Shown here: positions 25,501-40,500 of the stretch, one piece after another
Layout of the letters: each line of letters starts with the position of its first letter
Numbering within the stretch: the stretch's first letter is position 1
Assembly: GCF_001625305.1 (NCBI RefSeq)
Contig: NW_017802379.1
Location: 6,816,960 to 6,880,959 of the forward strand
Reading direction: 5' to 3'
Origin: Branchiostoma belcheri
Taxonomy: Eukaryota > Chordata > Leptocardii > Amphioxiformes > Branchiostomatidae
DNA: 64,000 nucleotides
Translations under genes and position numbers: made by a program
The notes under the pieces: generated by a model
What the model saw: only the letters and a program-made list of their open reading frames with translations
The model's database searches: none
Told to the model about the DNA's origin: nothing

Positions 25501-28500
25501 GGCAGATTGTTTCGCTCCGACAAGGCGGTAACTCTCGCAGGAATCGCGGTTAGGGAAGCAGCAAGTGTTCTCTGACTGGCGAGGAAACAAGCGTATTGAA
25601 TCTTTTCACCACCCCGATTATATTGAATAGCAGCGGAAATAATTTCGACATAATTTATTGATCTTTATTAATTCATCACACGTAAATGTTAAAGTCATGT
25701 CTGATATTATAAAGCTTTATCAAACAGCCATGAGTAGTTACATCTAGCCGGTAAATCACTGGATAACATTAGTGCTTTGTACACAAGTGTTCATCCTTGC
25801 CGAGATTTTGATAGCCATCTGTCACCTTCCTCAGGGCAATACTGACTAGTGGCTCTACCTCACACTACAGCTAGGTGTCACTGTTGCAATGTGAAACATG
25901 AGGCCCCAAACTGAGTCCATATCCTCCTTAAAATGTCAGGTGGTGGAAATGACAAATGATTTGAGAGGTTGCAGGCCTCGAAATTAAAATTTTTTCCTTT
26001 GTCCCAGCATTGTCCCGAAAAATAAATCTCAATTGTCCCGAAGTGAGGATGAACTGTCCCAACCTGTTTTTCAGGGAGTGAACTTGAAGTCAGCTTTATT
26101 TTGTTTACGTTCTGACTTCCAGGCGTGCTATAATTGCAGATAATCAATCAGAGTAAATGGGAAATTTTGGGGAGCTTTCTCCGGAGCCAAACAAAAGAAA
26201 GGCTGACATTCTGATGTTTATTATTTTTCTATTGTCCCAAATATGACCCAAATTGTCTTTTTAGTTGTCGCAGTTTAAATTTTAGTTGTCACTGGTCATC
26301 AGGACACCGTTAGTTTCGAGCCCTGGGTTGACTATTATACTGCTGCTATGTCAAACCACGTATTTGTTTTCGCTTTTCTACAAATCTCACTCAGATCGAG
26401 ACACAGTTTTCTTTAATATCTTGAAAGTATCCATCCTCATAACTGCGTCGTAAAAATTGTGCTGGGACCAGCTCTTCCTGATAACACTATAGGTGGGCAC
26501 ACCACGTGTGTCAACCAAGTACATTACAGGGGAACCATTTAGAGGGTGCTGTTTTGTCACGGTTGGTTGGTGGTGGTTTATTACGCTCCACCACCGTGCA
26601 ATTATACAGGGAGACAGGCATGTCAGGGAGGGAGGAGGGTAGGAGTTAGGCAGGGTTTGGGAGGGACCAGGGGTTTATAACAGGTCTGTTTTAAAGACTT
26701 GTCATTACAGTAAATGATAACCTTTATTGCACAATAATTGTTCAAGGTACAACATATAGCATCTCACAATATTTAGCACCAAACATACTAGATTAATCTA
26801 CCTTACAAAAGAGTACGTTATAAAAAAAATAAACACTTGATTTCTTGCATTTGTTTACATAAAACAGTTAATTACGTCCGTCCTTCCATCATTTGACAGA
26901 ATGTTGCTGCGCATGACGGACAAACATTTTGTCCTATCTGTCATGTTTGACAGACAAAAATTGGGATAAAAAAGATATTGAAAGAGCTTAGTCTACCCGC
27001 AAAATTTTCCCCCAAAATGCGGGAAATACTTTGTCAAGATTTCAAAATTCCCCCCCCCCCTCGACCCCCCTTAGGATTGTTGCGCATTACATTAAAAAAC
27101 AAATATTATTTTAAAAAATTCAGGCTGGCTACAACCCTTGGATGAAGTACCAAAATCCATGGAGCCTAAATGGCCGATATTGAGCAACAGACTGATATAA
27201 ATAAGAACCCTCACTCTCCAGCATTTGTAGTTACGATTATTACCCCACTATTAAAGCTTGCTCGGTGAGAAACTTGCCCACTCAAAATCTGCCACTACAG
27301 GCATTTTCCAGCTACCTTTAGCGGTGATTACAGCGAAACACATTATTGGCCAATACTCCCAGCAAGTACGGCCATTATGTGCAAGGTTATGACCACGTAT
27401 AGAGCAAGTGATGGGCAGAGACATAAACTGATGTAGGCTGGAGCAACCCTTTTATGATGGGCAAAGCCTAAGAATTACAAATTAAAACATTTCCCCCCAG
27501 AACACTCAAGTTAAAAGTCAGCTGATGCTTTTCTTTTATATTAAAAAAAACAATAGCAAACAGACCAAGATTCTATGTATGTACTCACCTAGGATTAAAA
27601 ATTTAAGATTAGGTACAATAAAAGGATTATGGATTTTCAGACCAAAAGGTCAAGACTAGAAGTTAATCCTACTCGTATACATGCCTTATGTGGCTGTCTA
27701 TTCTATAATTTTTATATGTTACAGTTAGTGATGCATACCTAAACCCAATTTCAGGTTCAGGTCCGGATTCAAGTCCAGAGGTTTAGGTTCAGGTCCGGAC
27801 TTAAGTCCGGACCTAAACCCATGGCATATACAAAATTGCATGTTGGCAACCTTGCAATGTTGTCTGGGTGAAACTTTGGCCACATAACATGGAGGCCGGT
27901 ACTCGACGATGCCCGATGGCAATGTTTTCTTCATTTTGCAGCAAAGATTTTGGAATCTACAGAAGGTTTTAGGTGGTTTAAAAAGAAAAGGGGTATGTGA
28001 AATGGTCTTTTATGGTAATAAGTCCGGACTCGGTTCTTGACTTTTAGGTTTTTTTGGACTTGAACCTAAACATTTTTACAAGTCCGGATCCAAGTCCAGT
28101 GAACCGGTATGCACCACTAGTTACAGTGTCTCTTATGCTTGTGGTTAGCCAGTGATTGGCCGTCAGACTATATCTATGAATTCTGTAGCCATAACCACAT
28201 CATATACACAGGTTCACTGATAATTGTATTTGGCCACCCTTGCTGATTTATACTCGTTCACCATTGCAGTTTCTGTCCCCGGTATGAATTATGTATTACC
28301 CCTGTCTGCTGGCCCTGTCAGAAACACGTCATTGAACAGATCGGAGATATGAATTGGCCTTGAAAATTAGTATGCTCAGGGACAAGCCCCAGAAATGTGA
28401 CACATAGTTATTCAAGCCAAAGCCACGAATAGCTGTTATCCAGTATGTACCCATATTTGTGATGTCAGGACTACACGATGTAACAAATGAAATATCTTGG

Positions 28501-31500
28501 CACCTTTGGAAGAAATAAAACTACCATAATCATTCTCTTAATGTGTGAATCTACATTGTACCATGATTGTGATATCAATAATTATGTTTATTGAAGGAAA
28601 ACATTGTTGTTGCTCTGTTTCTTCTTCCATTCCAAACACTGACCTCTGACCTGGTCAATGACTAGACTGTCTCTCACCACGGTAACTGGTGTTGGGTTAC
28701 ATCATGTTACAATTTTATAGTAGGAGGGATTTAGACTCCTGTCACCATGTATGTAAATGTGTTTGAGTAAGAAGTAACAGAGCAGACCATATGCGAAGGT
28801 AAACATAAATATGCATTTTGCTTTGCAAATGTTACCTTTTTAGTTGACTGTTTATTTACTAACAAGTTGAAATATAAAGCCATCATCTAAATAGTCTGTC
28901 CACCTTTCAAGTTAACACTACTTTCATGTAGGGCAAATGACAATTTCCCTGCTAAAACGGTATCTTTACTTTGCAGACGACCGCACCCGGATGCCGCAAA
29001 TAACGCAGGGGATGATGGGATAGGAGCGGATCTCGGAAACTGGGACTTCATCGACCCGACACAGAAGGTTGACTGCAAGTGTTCCAGGTAAGAAATATCT
29101 TTTTGTATGACTAAAAAGTTACAATACTGTCATGGGTAGCATATCTTGGTGTGGAGGTTTGCAGTTGCTCTTTTATTTATGTTTCGGCCTAACTGTGGTA
29201 GCATGCATAGTCCAGTAGTCAGCGACACTGCCTCTGGACTAAGAGGTTGGGAGTTCGAATCCCGGCTTTTGTTGCTCAGCTGACATGCTCACTACTTGAG
29301 AAGAGCTAGGGAAACAGTGAACCTGTAAATACTTTGCATAGAANNNNNNNNNNNNNNNNNNNNATTTTGTGCAACAAAATGATAAAATCGGTTTGAATAA
29401 ATAGGACAAACCAGGGCCTTTGGTTGGGTAGTTTTCATTCAGCCGAGCTATAGATGTGATATATAGTTGAGTTCTCAGGCCTTCTTCTAAACTGTAATGT
29501 TCCGATATGTCTTGGACTTGAGAAAATCCTCCATTGGCCCCCAATAAGGCAGGCTTGACAGCCCCTCCCCCCGCGGGGTATTTACAATGCAACTGGGTCC
29601 ATTGGAGCCCGTTATGAATTGTCCAACCTCCCGTTTATTACACTTTGACAAAACAATTTTCTAAGCAAATCTAATATACCCGTTCCTCATTTTCCCAAAT
29701 GTGAAATGTCAGGCTGCTGGCAGGGTTCGCTGGCGCGCGGCAATCCATCTCCCGCGACTCGTCGTGATCCGCTCGCGACGTCCCCGGGACGGTTTTCCCG
29801 CGAGCTGCACCCATCGCCGTCACCCCGGCGGAGATTTATCGTCGTTTAGCCGAGCTCGCGGCCACATTAGTTATAAGCAGGCTGTTGTCGCCCGGGGTAA
29901 TTTATGCATTGGCTGGGGTGTTGAAGCGTGTAGGGCATGAATTTTGGTGAGCTCTGGGCGGGAGGGAGGGCCACCGAGGAGATTGGCAGATTGTTTCGCT
30001 CCGACAAGGCGGTAACTCTCGCAGGAATCGCGGTTAGAGAAGCAGCAAGTGTTCTCTGACTGGCGAGGAAACAAGCGTATTGAATCTTTCACCACCCCGA
30101 TTATATTGAATAGCAGCGGAAATAATTTCGACATAATTTATTGATCTTTATTAATTCATCACACGTAAATGTTAACGTCATGTCTGATATTAGAAAGCTT
30201 TATCAAACAGCCATGAGTAGTTACATCTAGCCGGTAAATCACTGGATAACATTAGTGCTTTGTACACAAGTGTTCATCCTTGCCGAGATTTTGATAGCCA
30301 TCTGTCACCTTCCTCAGGGCAATACTGACTAGTGGCTCTACCTCACACTACAGCTAGGTGTCACTGTTGCAATGTGAAACATGAGGCCTTAAAATGTCAG
30401 GTGGCGGAAATGACAAATGATTTGAGAGGTTGCAGGCCCGGAAATTAAAATTTTTCCTATTGTCCCAGCATTGTCCCGAAAATAAATCTCAATTGTCCAG
30501 AAGTGAGGATGAACTGTCCCAACTTGTTTTTCAGGGAGTGAACTTGAAGTCAGCTTTATTTTGCTTACGTTCTGACTTCCATATAATTGCAGAGTGAACG
30601 GGAAATTTGGGGGAGCTTTTTCCGGAGCCAAATGAAAAAAGGGCTGACATTCTGATGTTGATGATTTTTCTATTGTCCCAAATATGACCCAAATTGTCTT
30701 TTTAGTTGTCCCAGCTTAAATTTTAGTGGTCACTGGCCATCGGCATGATCGGGGCACCGTTAGTTACTGGGTTGACTTTTATACTGCTGCTATGTCAAAC
30801 CACATATTTGTTTTCGCTTTTCTACAAATCTCACTCAGATCGAGACACAGTTTTCTTTAATATCTTGATAGTATCCATCCTCATAACTGCGTCGTAAAAA
30901 TTGTGCTGGGACCAGCTCTTCCTGATAACACTATAGGTGGGCACACCACGTGTGTCAACCAAGTACATTACAGGGGAACCATTTAGAGGGTGCTGTTTTG
31001 TCACGGTTGGTTGGAGGTGGTTTATTACGCTCCACCACCGTGCAATTATACAGGGAGACGGGCATGTCAGGGAGGGAGGGAGGGAGGGTAGGAGTTAGGC
31101 AGGGTTGGGGAGGGACCAGGGGTTTACAACAGGTCTGTTTGAAAGACTTATCACAGTAAATGATAAACTTTATTGCACAATAATCGTTCAAGGTACAACA
31201 TATAGCATCTAGTACAATATTTAACACCAAACATACTAGATTAATCTACCTTACAAAAGAGTACCTGTTATAAAAAAAAATAAACACTTGATTTCTTGCA
31301 TTTGTTTACATAAAACAGTTAATTACGTCCGTCCTTCCATCATTTGACAGAATGTTGCTGCTCATGACGGACAAACATTTTGTCCTATCTGTCATGTTTG
31401 ACAGACAAAAATTGGGATAAAAAAGATATTTCTAAAGAGCTTAGTCTACCCGCAAAATTTTCCCCCAAAATGTGTCAAGATTTCAAAATTTTCCCCCTTC

Positions 31501-34500
31501 GACCCCTGCTTAGGATTGTTGCGCATTACATTAAAAAACAAAAATTATTGAAAAAAATTCAGGCTGGCTACAACCCTAGGATGAAGTACCAAAATCCATG
31601 GAGCCTAAATGGCCGACATTGAGCAACAGACTGATATAAATAAGAACCCTCACTCTCCAGCATTTGTAGTTACGATTATTACCCCACTATTAAAGCTTGC
31701 TCGGTGAGAAACTTGCCCACTCAAAATCTGCCACTACAGGCATTTTCCAGCTACCTTTAGCGGTGATTACAGCGAAACACATTATTGGCCAATACTCCCA
31801 GCAAGTACGGCCATTATGTGCAAGGTTATGACCACGTATAGAGCAAGTGATGGGCAGAGACATAAACCGATGTAGGCTGGAGCAACCTTTTTATGATGGG
31901 CAAAGCCACAGAATTAGAAATTAAAACATTTTCCCATAGAACACTCAAGTTAAAAGTCAGCTGATGCTTTTCTTTTATATTAAAAAAAACAATAGCAAAC
32001 AGACCAAGATTCTATGTATGTACTCACCTAGGATTAAACATTTAAGATTAGGTACAATAAAAGGATTATGGATTTTCAGACCAAAAGGTCAAGACTAGAA
32101 GTTAATCCTACTCGTATACATGCCTTATGTGGCTGTCTATTCTATAATTTTTATATGTTACAGTGTCTCTTGTGCTTGCGGTTAGCCAGTGATTGGCCGT
32201 CAAACTACATCTACGAATTCTGTAGCCATAACCACATCATATACACAGGTTCACTGATAATTGTATTTGGCCACCCTTGCTGATTTATACTCGTTCACCA
32301 TTGCAGTTTCTGTCCCCGGTATGAATTATGTATTACCCCTGTCTGCTGGCCCTGTCAGAAACACGTCATTGAACAGATCAGAGATATGAATTGGCCTTGA
32401 AAATTAGTATGCTCAGGGACAAGCCCCAGAAATGTGACACATAGTTATTCAAGCCAAAGCCACGAATAGCTGTTATCCAGTATGTACCCATATTTGTGAT
32501 GTCAGGACTACACGATGTAACAAATGAAATATCTTGGCACCTTTGGAAGAAATAAAACTACCATAATCATACTCTTGATGTGTGAATCTACATTGTACCA
32601 TAATTGTGATATCAATAATTATGTTTATTGAAGGAAAACATTGTTGTTGCTCTGTTTCTTCTTCCATTCCAAACACTGACCTCTGACCTGGTCAATGACT
32701 AGACTGTCTCTCACCACGGTAACTGGTGTTGGGTTACATCATGTTACAATTTTATAGTAGGAGGGATTTAGACTCCTGTCACCATGTATGTAAATGTGTT
32801 TGAGTAAGAAGTAACAGAGCAGACCATATGCGAAGGTAAACATAAATACGCATTTTGCTTTGCAAATGTTACCTTTTTAGTTGACTGTTTATTTACTAAC
32901 AAGTTGAAATATAAAGCCATCATCTAAATTGTCTGTCCACCTTTCAAGTTAACACTACTTTCATGTAGGGCAAATGACAATTTCCCTGCTAAAACGGTAT
33001 CTTTACTTTGCAGACGACCGCACCCGGATGCCGCAAATAACGCAGGGGATGATGGGATAGGAGCGGATCTCGGAAACTGGGACTTCATCGACCCGACACA
33101 GAAGGTTGACTGCAAGTGTTCCAGGTAAGAAATATCTTTTTGTATGACTAAAAAGTTACAATACTGTCATGGGTAGCATATCTTGGTGTGGAGGTTTGCA
33201 GTTGCTCTTTTATTTATGTTTCGGCCTAACTGTGGTAGCATGCATAGTCCAGTAGTCAGCGACACTGCCTCTGGACTAAGAGGTTGGGAGTTCGAATCCC
33301 GGCTTTTGTTGCTCAGCTGACATGCTCACTACTTGAGAAGAGCTAGGGAAACAGTGAACCTGTAAATACTTTGCATAGAATCTGTCTTCCCTGTCACAAC
33401 CAGTAGGAGTTTAGCTCTTCAGTGGGCTAAAACTGGATTTAGATCACTTTCCTGATTCAGTGATTGACATAAAACCTTAATTCTTTGTTTGTTTTCAGAC
33501 AAAAGGTAAAGTCGCGGTCATCAGGCCACGGGTCCAGCCGCCCTGCGCCCAGTTCCTCCTCAGGCCTGTCCAAACACACGTACAGTGCCTGGACCAGCCT
33601 GGGCGGGACCTCCTCCAAACACAAACAGAGTGACAAGTCAGAGAAACAGGAGAAACAGCAGCAGCCCCGGGTCCGTCCCCTCACACCATTCCACCACCGC
33701 GTACCAACCCCCTCCGTCGACTCCTACATGGGCGTGGACCAGGAGAACTTCACCAATCAGAGACTAGGACTGGGGATGGGACCACTAGCCGGAGGGGGTG
33801 GGCAGGGCGTGGATAACAAGCGTTTCCTGCCGACGCCCGGCTCGGTGGAGTCGTCTCACTCTGCGGCGCCCTCCCCGCTCGTGGCGCCGTCCGGGACGGC
33901 GTCCAGCTCACTTCCGGGAGAAAGAACAATGCCGACGTTAAGCCCGCATCCGATCGTAAAGAAGGAAAACGACATGGGCCCCCCTACTGTCACCTCCCAG
34001 AGGGAATGTAGCCTCCCGTTCGTGAACAACACGGCGGTGGTAACGGAGGTTCAGAGAAGACTGGAGAAGAAAGCAGCTAACGAGTACAAGGGTTTGCCTC
34101 CGGAGAGCGAAAAGGAGGACAGAAGATGGAAATGCTACAAACTTCCCAAAGTGAACACAGGAAAGGAGTTTCACAGACCGGCGCTCGTTCCGACGGTGTT
34201 TGACACCGCGGGATTGGAAAAACGGGGGAGAGGGAGCTTCGGGGAAACCTTGCCAGACTTGACCGTGAGGCCGGCACTGTAAGTAGCAAACCCTCCTTCC
34301 AACTTCCAATCTTTGTACTGATGATGTCAAGAAAATGTGAAGAAGAATTGTGGGGTTGTATGGTGTAACTGCAGACCAAGAGGTCCCGGGTTCAAATCCC
34401 GCCAAGTCACCAACCTTGTGCCCTTGGAAAAGACACTTTACACGACTTTCCTCACCTTGCTCAGGTGGAAATGAGTATGCCAGAATTATCATGATCGTGG

Positions 34501-37500
34501 GCAAACAAACAAACAAACAAACAAACAAACAAAAAGTTTCCTTGCTCTTTCAACTCCTAATGGATTAGTGCTTTCTAGTCGTGTTGTAATAGGGAGATAA
34601 GAGATAGCAGGCTTCATTCCCTTACCCATACTGCTTTGCAACCCTTCTGGACAAAAAAATAGCTGTACCAAAGATGTTTGCTACATTGTTTGCATCAGGA
34701 ATCAGTGAAATCAAATACTCTCACACATAGATGTAGACAGACAGACGGACGGACTTACAGACTTGCCGAGAAGCCAAAAACTGTTCTTCAGTTCCCTCAT
34801 GCTGTTTGTCCCTAGAAATGAGACCAAAGCAAAGAACACCACCATTTATAGCTGGCAGATTCATGGAAGTAATAGGCAACATGTGTGGCGGGTGGGGTGG
34901 AATTTCTTCCCCAGATTGGCACATGTGCTAACATCTGACCTAACAACACTCAACACTTATTTAATGGCCTGTACCTACTAAAAATAGAACAGTCAGATCA
35001 TATGCTAGGCCACTGGCCATCACTCACTGCACTTCAAAGTTCTAAATATAGCCAGCAGTCGTCATGGGTAGATGAATAGTCAAAGTCCTTGGCTAATTTG
35101 AAGGAGGGGTCATTTCAGATCATCAGACCCTTGAAACTTGAAGGGTTCTCACCTCTACAAAATGATGACATCTGTAGCAGATGTTGTAGTGCTGAAGTTG
35201 AGTAGAACAGAAAAATAGTAGAATGTGTAGAACACACAATATTAATTTTAATGTACATGGAAGGAGGTTGCAAAGTTGAGTTGAAATTTAAAATCTGTAA
35301 GCGAGACCATTGGACACAAACCTCCGCATAAGTTGTAACTCTGTTTATGGATTGGCAACAAAATCAAAACAGCTTGATACAAGCCCAATGGCTGACAAGA
35401 GGTCAATGACCTTTGGGGACATGTGTTATGCGATCCAGACCTGATGCGATTGGACTGTCTGTATCTTTAAATAGCTGACACCTTTCAGCATGGGAGCATC
35501 AACCTATTATGCTACAGCACCACAAAATTTAATGACCAAATTGCACTGTCTTTTGAGAACCTCAATAGTTGAGCTCCCTCTCTTGCTCAATAGCTGAACA
35601 TAAAACAAAAATTCAAACAAAGAGGTCAATGACCTTTGGTCTATTCTGTGTCAAATTATTTTATTTCAATTATATTATTATCAAACAGTCTGTGACTGTA
35701 AAATTGTTACTGACTATATAGTTCCCTCAGGTTTTTTATTACCATACATTGTAGATATTGTCTAATATTGTTGTTAAAAATTGAATGTGTTGAAATACAA
35801 TGAAACAAACCGAAAGTATGTAATTTGAAACTTTGAAAGAAAGAAAGTGATCTTGAAGCAATCTTGATAAAATGTCTTCCCCTTCCCTCCTTACAGTGGT
35901 GTACGTGAGAGGCCTCTGAAGAAGATGAAGACAAATTTCTCGTTCCGGCCGATCCACCCTGCCATGGACACCATCCACAGTGACTCCTCCTCCAGGAGTC
36001 TGATGGCACGCACCTCTCCTGGCATCGACCCGTATGAGTTCATGGAGGACTCCTCACCTCCCAGCCTTATGCCAACAGGTACGTGGTAGGGAGGATAACA
36101 GTTCTTGATCGAAACTACTGTAGCAACGCAGTGAAAATGCCAGAGTAAGTAAGTCCATTTACAATTGCTTTCACAGAGCAGGGCTGGAAATTCATTTTTG
36201 GGAATAGGTGCACTGGTGTACTCAACCTGAAAAATTGGGAGCACACAAAATATTTTGGGTGCACCCTATAAAATAGAATAACAGTTACTAGAATGTCAGC
36301 GATCACTGATAATGTTTCATTTCTATAGAAAAATACTACAATAATTATTACTTTATCTTATCCATATTTCTGACACTTACATGTAGATGTTAAAGAGTAT
36401 ACTGTATACTACTATACATTTAACATCATTACATAAAAGAAGACTCAGGCAATGCTATACAAAATGCCTAGCTATCGGCACAAAGTAACAAGAACTGTGT
36501 AATGAATTGTTGGTGGAGGAAATTGCAAAAACTGGGAAAACAAAACCACCAGTCCTCAAACATGTTAATATAGTACTCATCTTTTCTTGCAAATATAGAA
36601 ATGTACATGTAGAATTTCTCAAAGTTGTTTTGCTGTACCAGTAGAAAGTAATAAACGATATTAGTCTTTAACAGACATAACTGCTTCAGGGAGACTACAT
36701 GTATGTCTTTGATGATCCCAGTAATTTGTACCTAACTCCAGGGTTTCCTCCGAGAGGGAAGTCCAATAAGAAGGGTCGTCTGCAGTCTCTGTCGTCCCAG
36801 TCAGACAGGAACAGCACAGACTCTCAGTCTAACAAGCAGGGTCCCGAGGGACAGAACCAGCCTGGGACAGCCAAGGGCGATCCAGCCAAATCCGGCGACA
36901 AGGGTAAGGATGTACTGTCACTTTGAAGCATGTTTTTCCTAATGTACAGTATTTTTGGACAGAATAATTAAAAGAGTTATAAATAAGATCCTTTGGTGTC
37001 AAATTGCTTAGTGGTTAGGAGACCGAGAGGTCATAGGTTCGATTCCTGGCAATACAATGTGTCTACATATTATTAACTTTCCTCATGCCACCCAGGTATA
37101 AAATAGGTACCTGACTTTGGCTGGGGAGGCAATAGGTGGTAGATGGAGAGGGATGTGCTCTGCCTTCTCATACGGTGCTCTAGACACAGTGGTAGAGAAC
37201 CAGCGGAACGACTCCTACTTTGGTCTCCAGATGCAAAAGGGAGGATTGGTCGTCCAAGCACAATTCTTAAGAAACTCATTGAGTCTGAAACTGGTCTGCA
37301 AGGATCGGAACTTCTGTCCGCAATGACTGACAGACACACTGTACTGGAGACAAAACTTCACTGACTACAACTTATCAGAGGAAGATTGAACAAGAAGAAG
37401 ACACAATTGATCATCAACCCACTGCCCCTACGGCCTGGAAAAGTCTGTGGAACTACCTTTTGAGCTAAATGTTAACATGCATGTGGCAATACACAATTTT

Positions 37501-40500
37501 CATATGTATTAATTTTCCATATGTTTATTTCTGTAGAACCCAAGTTGTCGTCGCCCCAGCCAGCGGTGAAGGTGGTGTCCTCCACCAGCCTGACCACAGA
37601 GGCAGACCTGGCCGTGACCTTCAGCGACCTTGACCAACTCTTTGAATCATCTGACTCAGACAACGATGACGGGGTACGTTATTTCTGAACGTTGAAGTCT
37701 GGACTGTTGTATTTCACAAGGATAAAATTTAAATTCATATTTTTCAAAACACCCTGTCCCCAAATTAAATAGTACTTTTTCTAGAAAGTGCAGGGCAACA
37801 ATGAAAACTCTCTCAACAAAGTAAAAAAACAATGAGAACTCTCTCAAGAAAAGTAAAGAAAAGGAAAGTAGAACTAGAAAAAGAACAATGAAATCAAAAG
37901 AACGATAAGTATTTTTTTTAGAAAGTGCAGTGCAACAATGAAAACTCTCTCAAAAAAAGTAAAAAACGAAAGTAGAACTAGAAAAAATAATGAATAAGGT
38001 AATTTTGTTGCTAATCAATGCTAATAACGAGTTCTTTATACAGGGTCCGTCTACGTCAGGAGGTGCGAAAAGCGCCAGTGCTGCATCAACAGAAGACTCA
38101 GCACAGACACATCTGCACAAGAGTGGCGTCTTTGCTGGGGGAACTGGGAACATTGGTAAGGCTTTGTCCTTTTACAAACAGACTTTACCTCTGATCCTTG
38201 TTGAAGAATAAAAGCTGGTTTGTTTGTTTTTCTGCTGTGAACGCCCAGAAAGAAAAAGACCAGTGTTTTTCATATTAGCTTGTATCCTCTGACATACTCA
38301 ACTATCATTTGTTCTCAAATGGAAAAAAGCACATTAAAAAATGAGACTTTTTAGTATTGACTTCAATTTTCACCACAAAACAAGGCTCAGAAGAACCACT
38401 CATATTTTGGGTTGTGATACCAGACTGTGAAGACATGTTTGTTTAACTGGATAAGTAAGACCAAAGAAGGTTTCTTTGTTTGTCTGAAAATTTGGTACTT
38501 TCTGAAAATACAAGCAGTCTCAAAGACGTCTTACCTCCCCCTGTCCAGGGCCAGCTGATCTTCAAAACCTTCAGACGATGTTTCCAACACCTCCGTCCGT
38601 CAACCCTTCCCTGTCGCCCTGTAACGCGGGAAACCAGGAGTACACCAGCCCCGACTCCGTACCGGGGATCACGAAACCCGACGGGCACGCGGCCACGGCG
38701 CTCGCGGATTACCCGGAAGTCGAGGTGGACGAGAGCATGGGTAGTCCGGTCCCGGAGCAGATCAAGGATTGGTCGTACGTGTACAGGAAAGCCAACACAC
38801 ATCTCCACTGTGGGTCCTCCATGTACGCACCGCTCAAGTCACTCCCCAGTCACAAGTTACCACCCATCCGACTCAAGGACAACATGCTGTATAAACCATC
38901 ATGGCAGGTACGAAGGGAACAGTTCACCCCATGTGTAGGCCTTACCTTTTTATGTCCTGAGTTCTTAGACATCGTAAAAGTAAAATTCAAACAAAGGGAC
39001 AAAATGAACAATGATCTATGAAGGCTGGGAGAAAAATGTGCATCTAAAGTAATGATTCAATGTATTTTGTAAATTCCGTTTTAGTAGTAAGGTGTAGTAA
39101 AACTTTTCCTCTGACTTTGTTTTCAGTTTTGTTGATTTCCAGGGTCATTACTTTTAAAACATTGTGTAGTCAGTCTGAAATGTGTTGCCATTTACTATGG
39201 ACTCACTAGTATATTTGGATGGTAAAGTGTACATGTAAAAGTTGATATCATGATTGTCTTCTAGATGCCTGTGAAGGACTATCCCACTGCGACAACAGGG
39301 GGGTTCATGGACCTCATGCCCCTCCCACAGGACATGATCAGCACCTGTCCTGTTACCATGACGACCGTCACCGCTAGCAACAGCGTCCCCATGGCCTCCC
39401 CCGCCTTCGCCTCGGTGAAGACGCCGCGCAGTGCGGGGGGCCCGGGGCCGTACGACTCCCCGCCTTCCACAGTCTCGTCCTTCCGAAACGTGAACTCCGT
39501 GGATATGAACAGCGTGGGGCCCACCATGGAGGCCCACAGTCTCACCGTCAACATGCTTCTCTCGGATTCGGCGATCAACCTCTTCAAGGACAGGAACTTC
39601 GACAGCTGCGTGATCTGTGTGTGTAACGTGAACATCAAGGGCGCCGACGTGGAGGTGTACCTCCCGGAGTTCCACGCCCAGAACCAGGAGGCGCAGTACA
39701 AGTGCACGTGCGGCTTCAGCGCCGTCATGAACCGCAAGTACGCGCGGAAAGCAGGGTTGTTCCCCGAGGATCTCTGTGAGATCTTCGGCTTCAAGAACGT
39801 GAAGAGACTGAAGGATAACGCGAGCGAGGTGAACAGAACTAGTAGAGAGGGCGACAGTAGCGCCCAGCAGTCGGGAAAGACGGACGACAAAGCCACTCTG
39901 AATATGAAATTAGCAGGAAACAACAGGATATCCAAAGCGTTGTTGCAAGTTGTGCAGGACCAGTGTTCGAGCCTGTATTCCACACCACATTCCTTGGATA
40001 GAATCGTGGCCAATCGGAGACCAGCGGTTGTTTCGCAGAAAATCGAAGTCACCATCTGTGGTGAGTATGGTAGACAAATAGATGGGCGACCTCCAAATTG
40101 ATTTGCATAGGACTTGAAATACCACCTGCCTACATGTATGCACGTTAGTGCAGGTAAAATTGGAGCTATGTTAGGTATTTTCCTGCACTTAACCTATACC
40201 AGTCTACATGTATATATTACTGGGTTTATATATAAATGAAGGTGAAAAAATTCTGAGTGGTGCTTGGAAAATTTGTCTGGTGCAGGTAATTTTCAATGTT
40301 ATGTGCATGTGCACCGGTGCAGGAAAAAGTATTTTGATCCCTTGCGCCGAGTTTTGAAAAGGGAAACCTTGACTTGGTTTTGTAAAAGAAAAGATGATAT
40401 TGATAGCAAAACTAACAGTTTGCTGTATTGTTGTTTAGATGATTGCGATGCGTGCCACTGGGCGTTAGAGCAGGGTAGGAGTCACGACGGCTCCCCAGTC

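Larger units (their letters stand above)
24881..29343. repeat. Allelic block 3 (MED13 exon e), haplotype duplicate
   Basis: Near-identical to 29364-33380, base for base at both ends. It includes exon e, a CpG-rich block and a SINE head. It is longer by about 446 bases, most of it the hAT-type insertion at 27726-28119. Confidence 0.9.
29364..33380. repeat. Allelic block 4 (MED13 exon e), haplotype duplicate
   Basis: Partner of 24881-29343, continuing without a break into exon f. It lacks the hAT-type insertion and has an intact target site at 32157-32164. Confidence 0.9.

Noticed and set aside
33938-34528. Long minus-strand open frame across the end of exon f and the SINE
   Set aside because: It mixes antisense coding sequence with SINE and simple-repeat DNA.
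39279-40055. 258-codon open frame on the minus strand
   Set aside because: It lies exactly opposite MED13 exon l and reflects its GC-rich codons. It has no family features.
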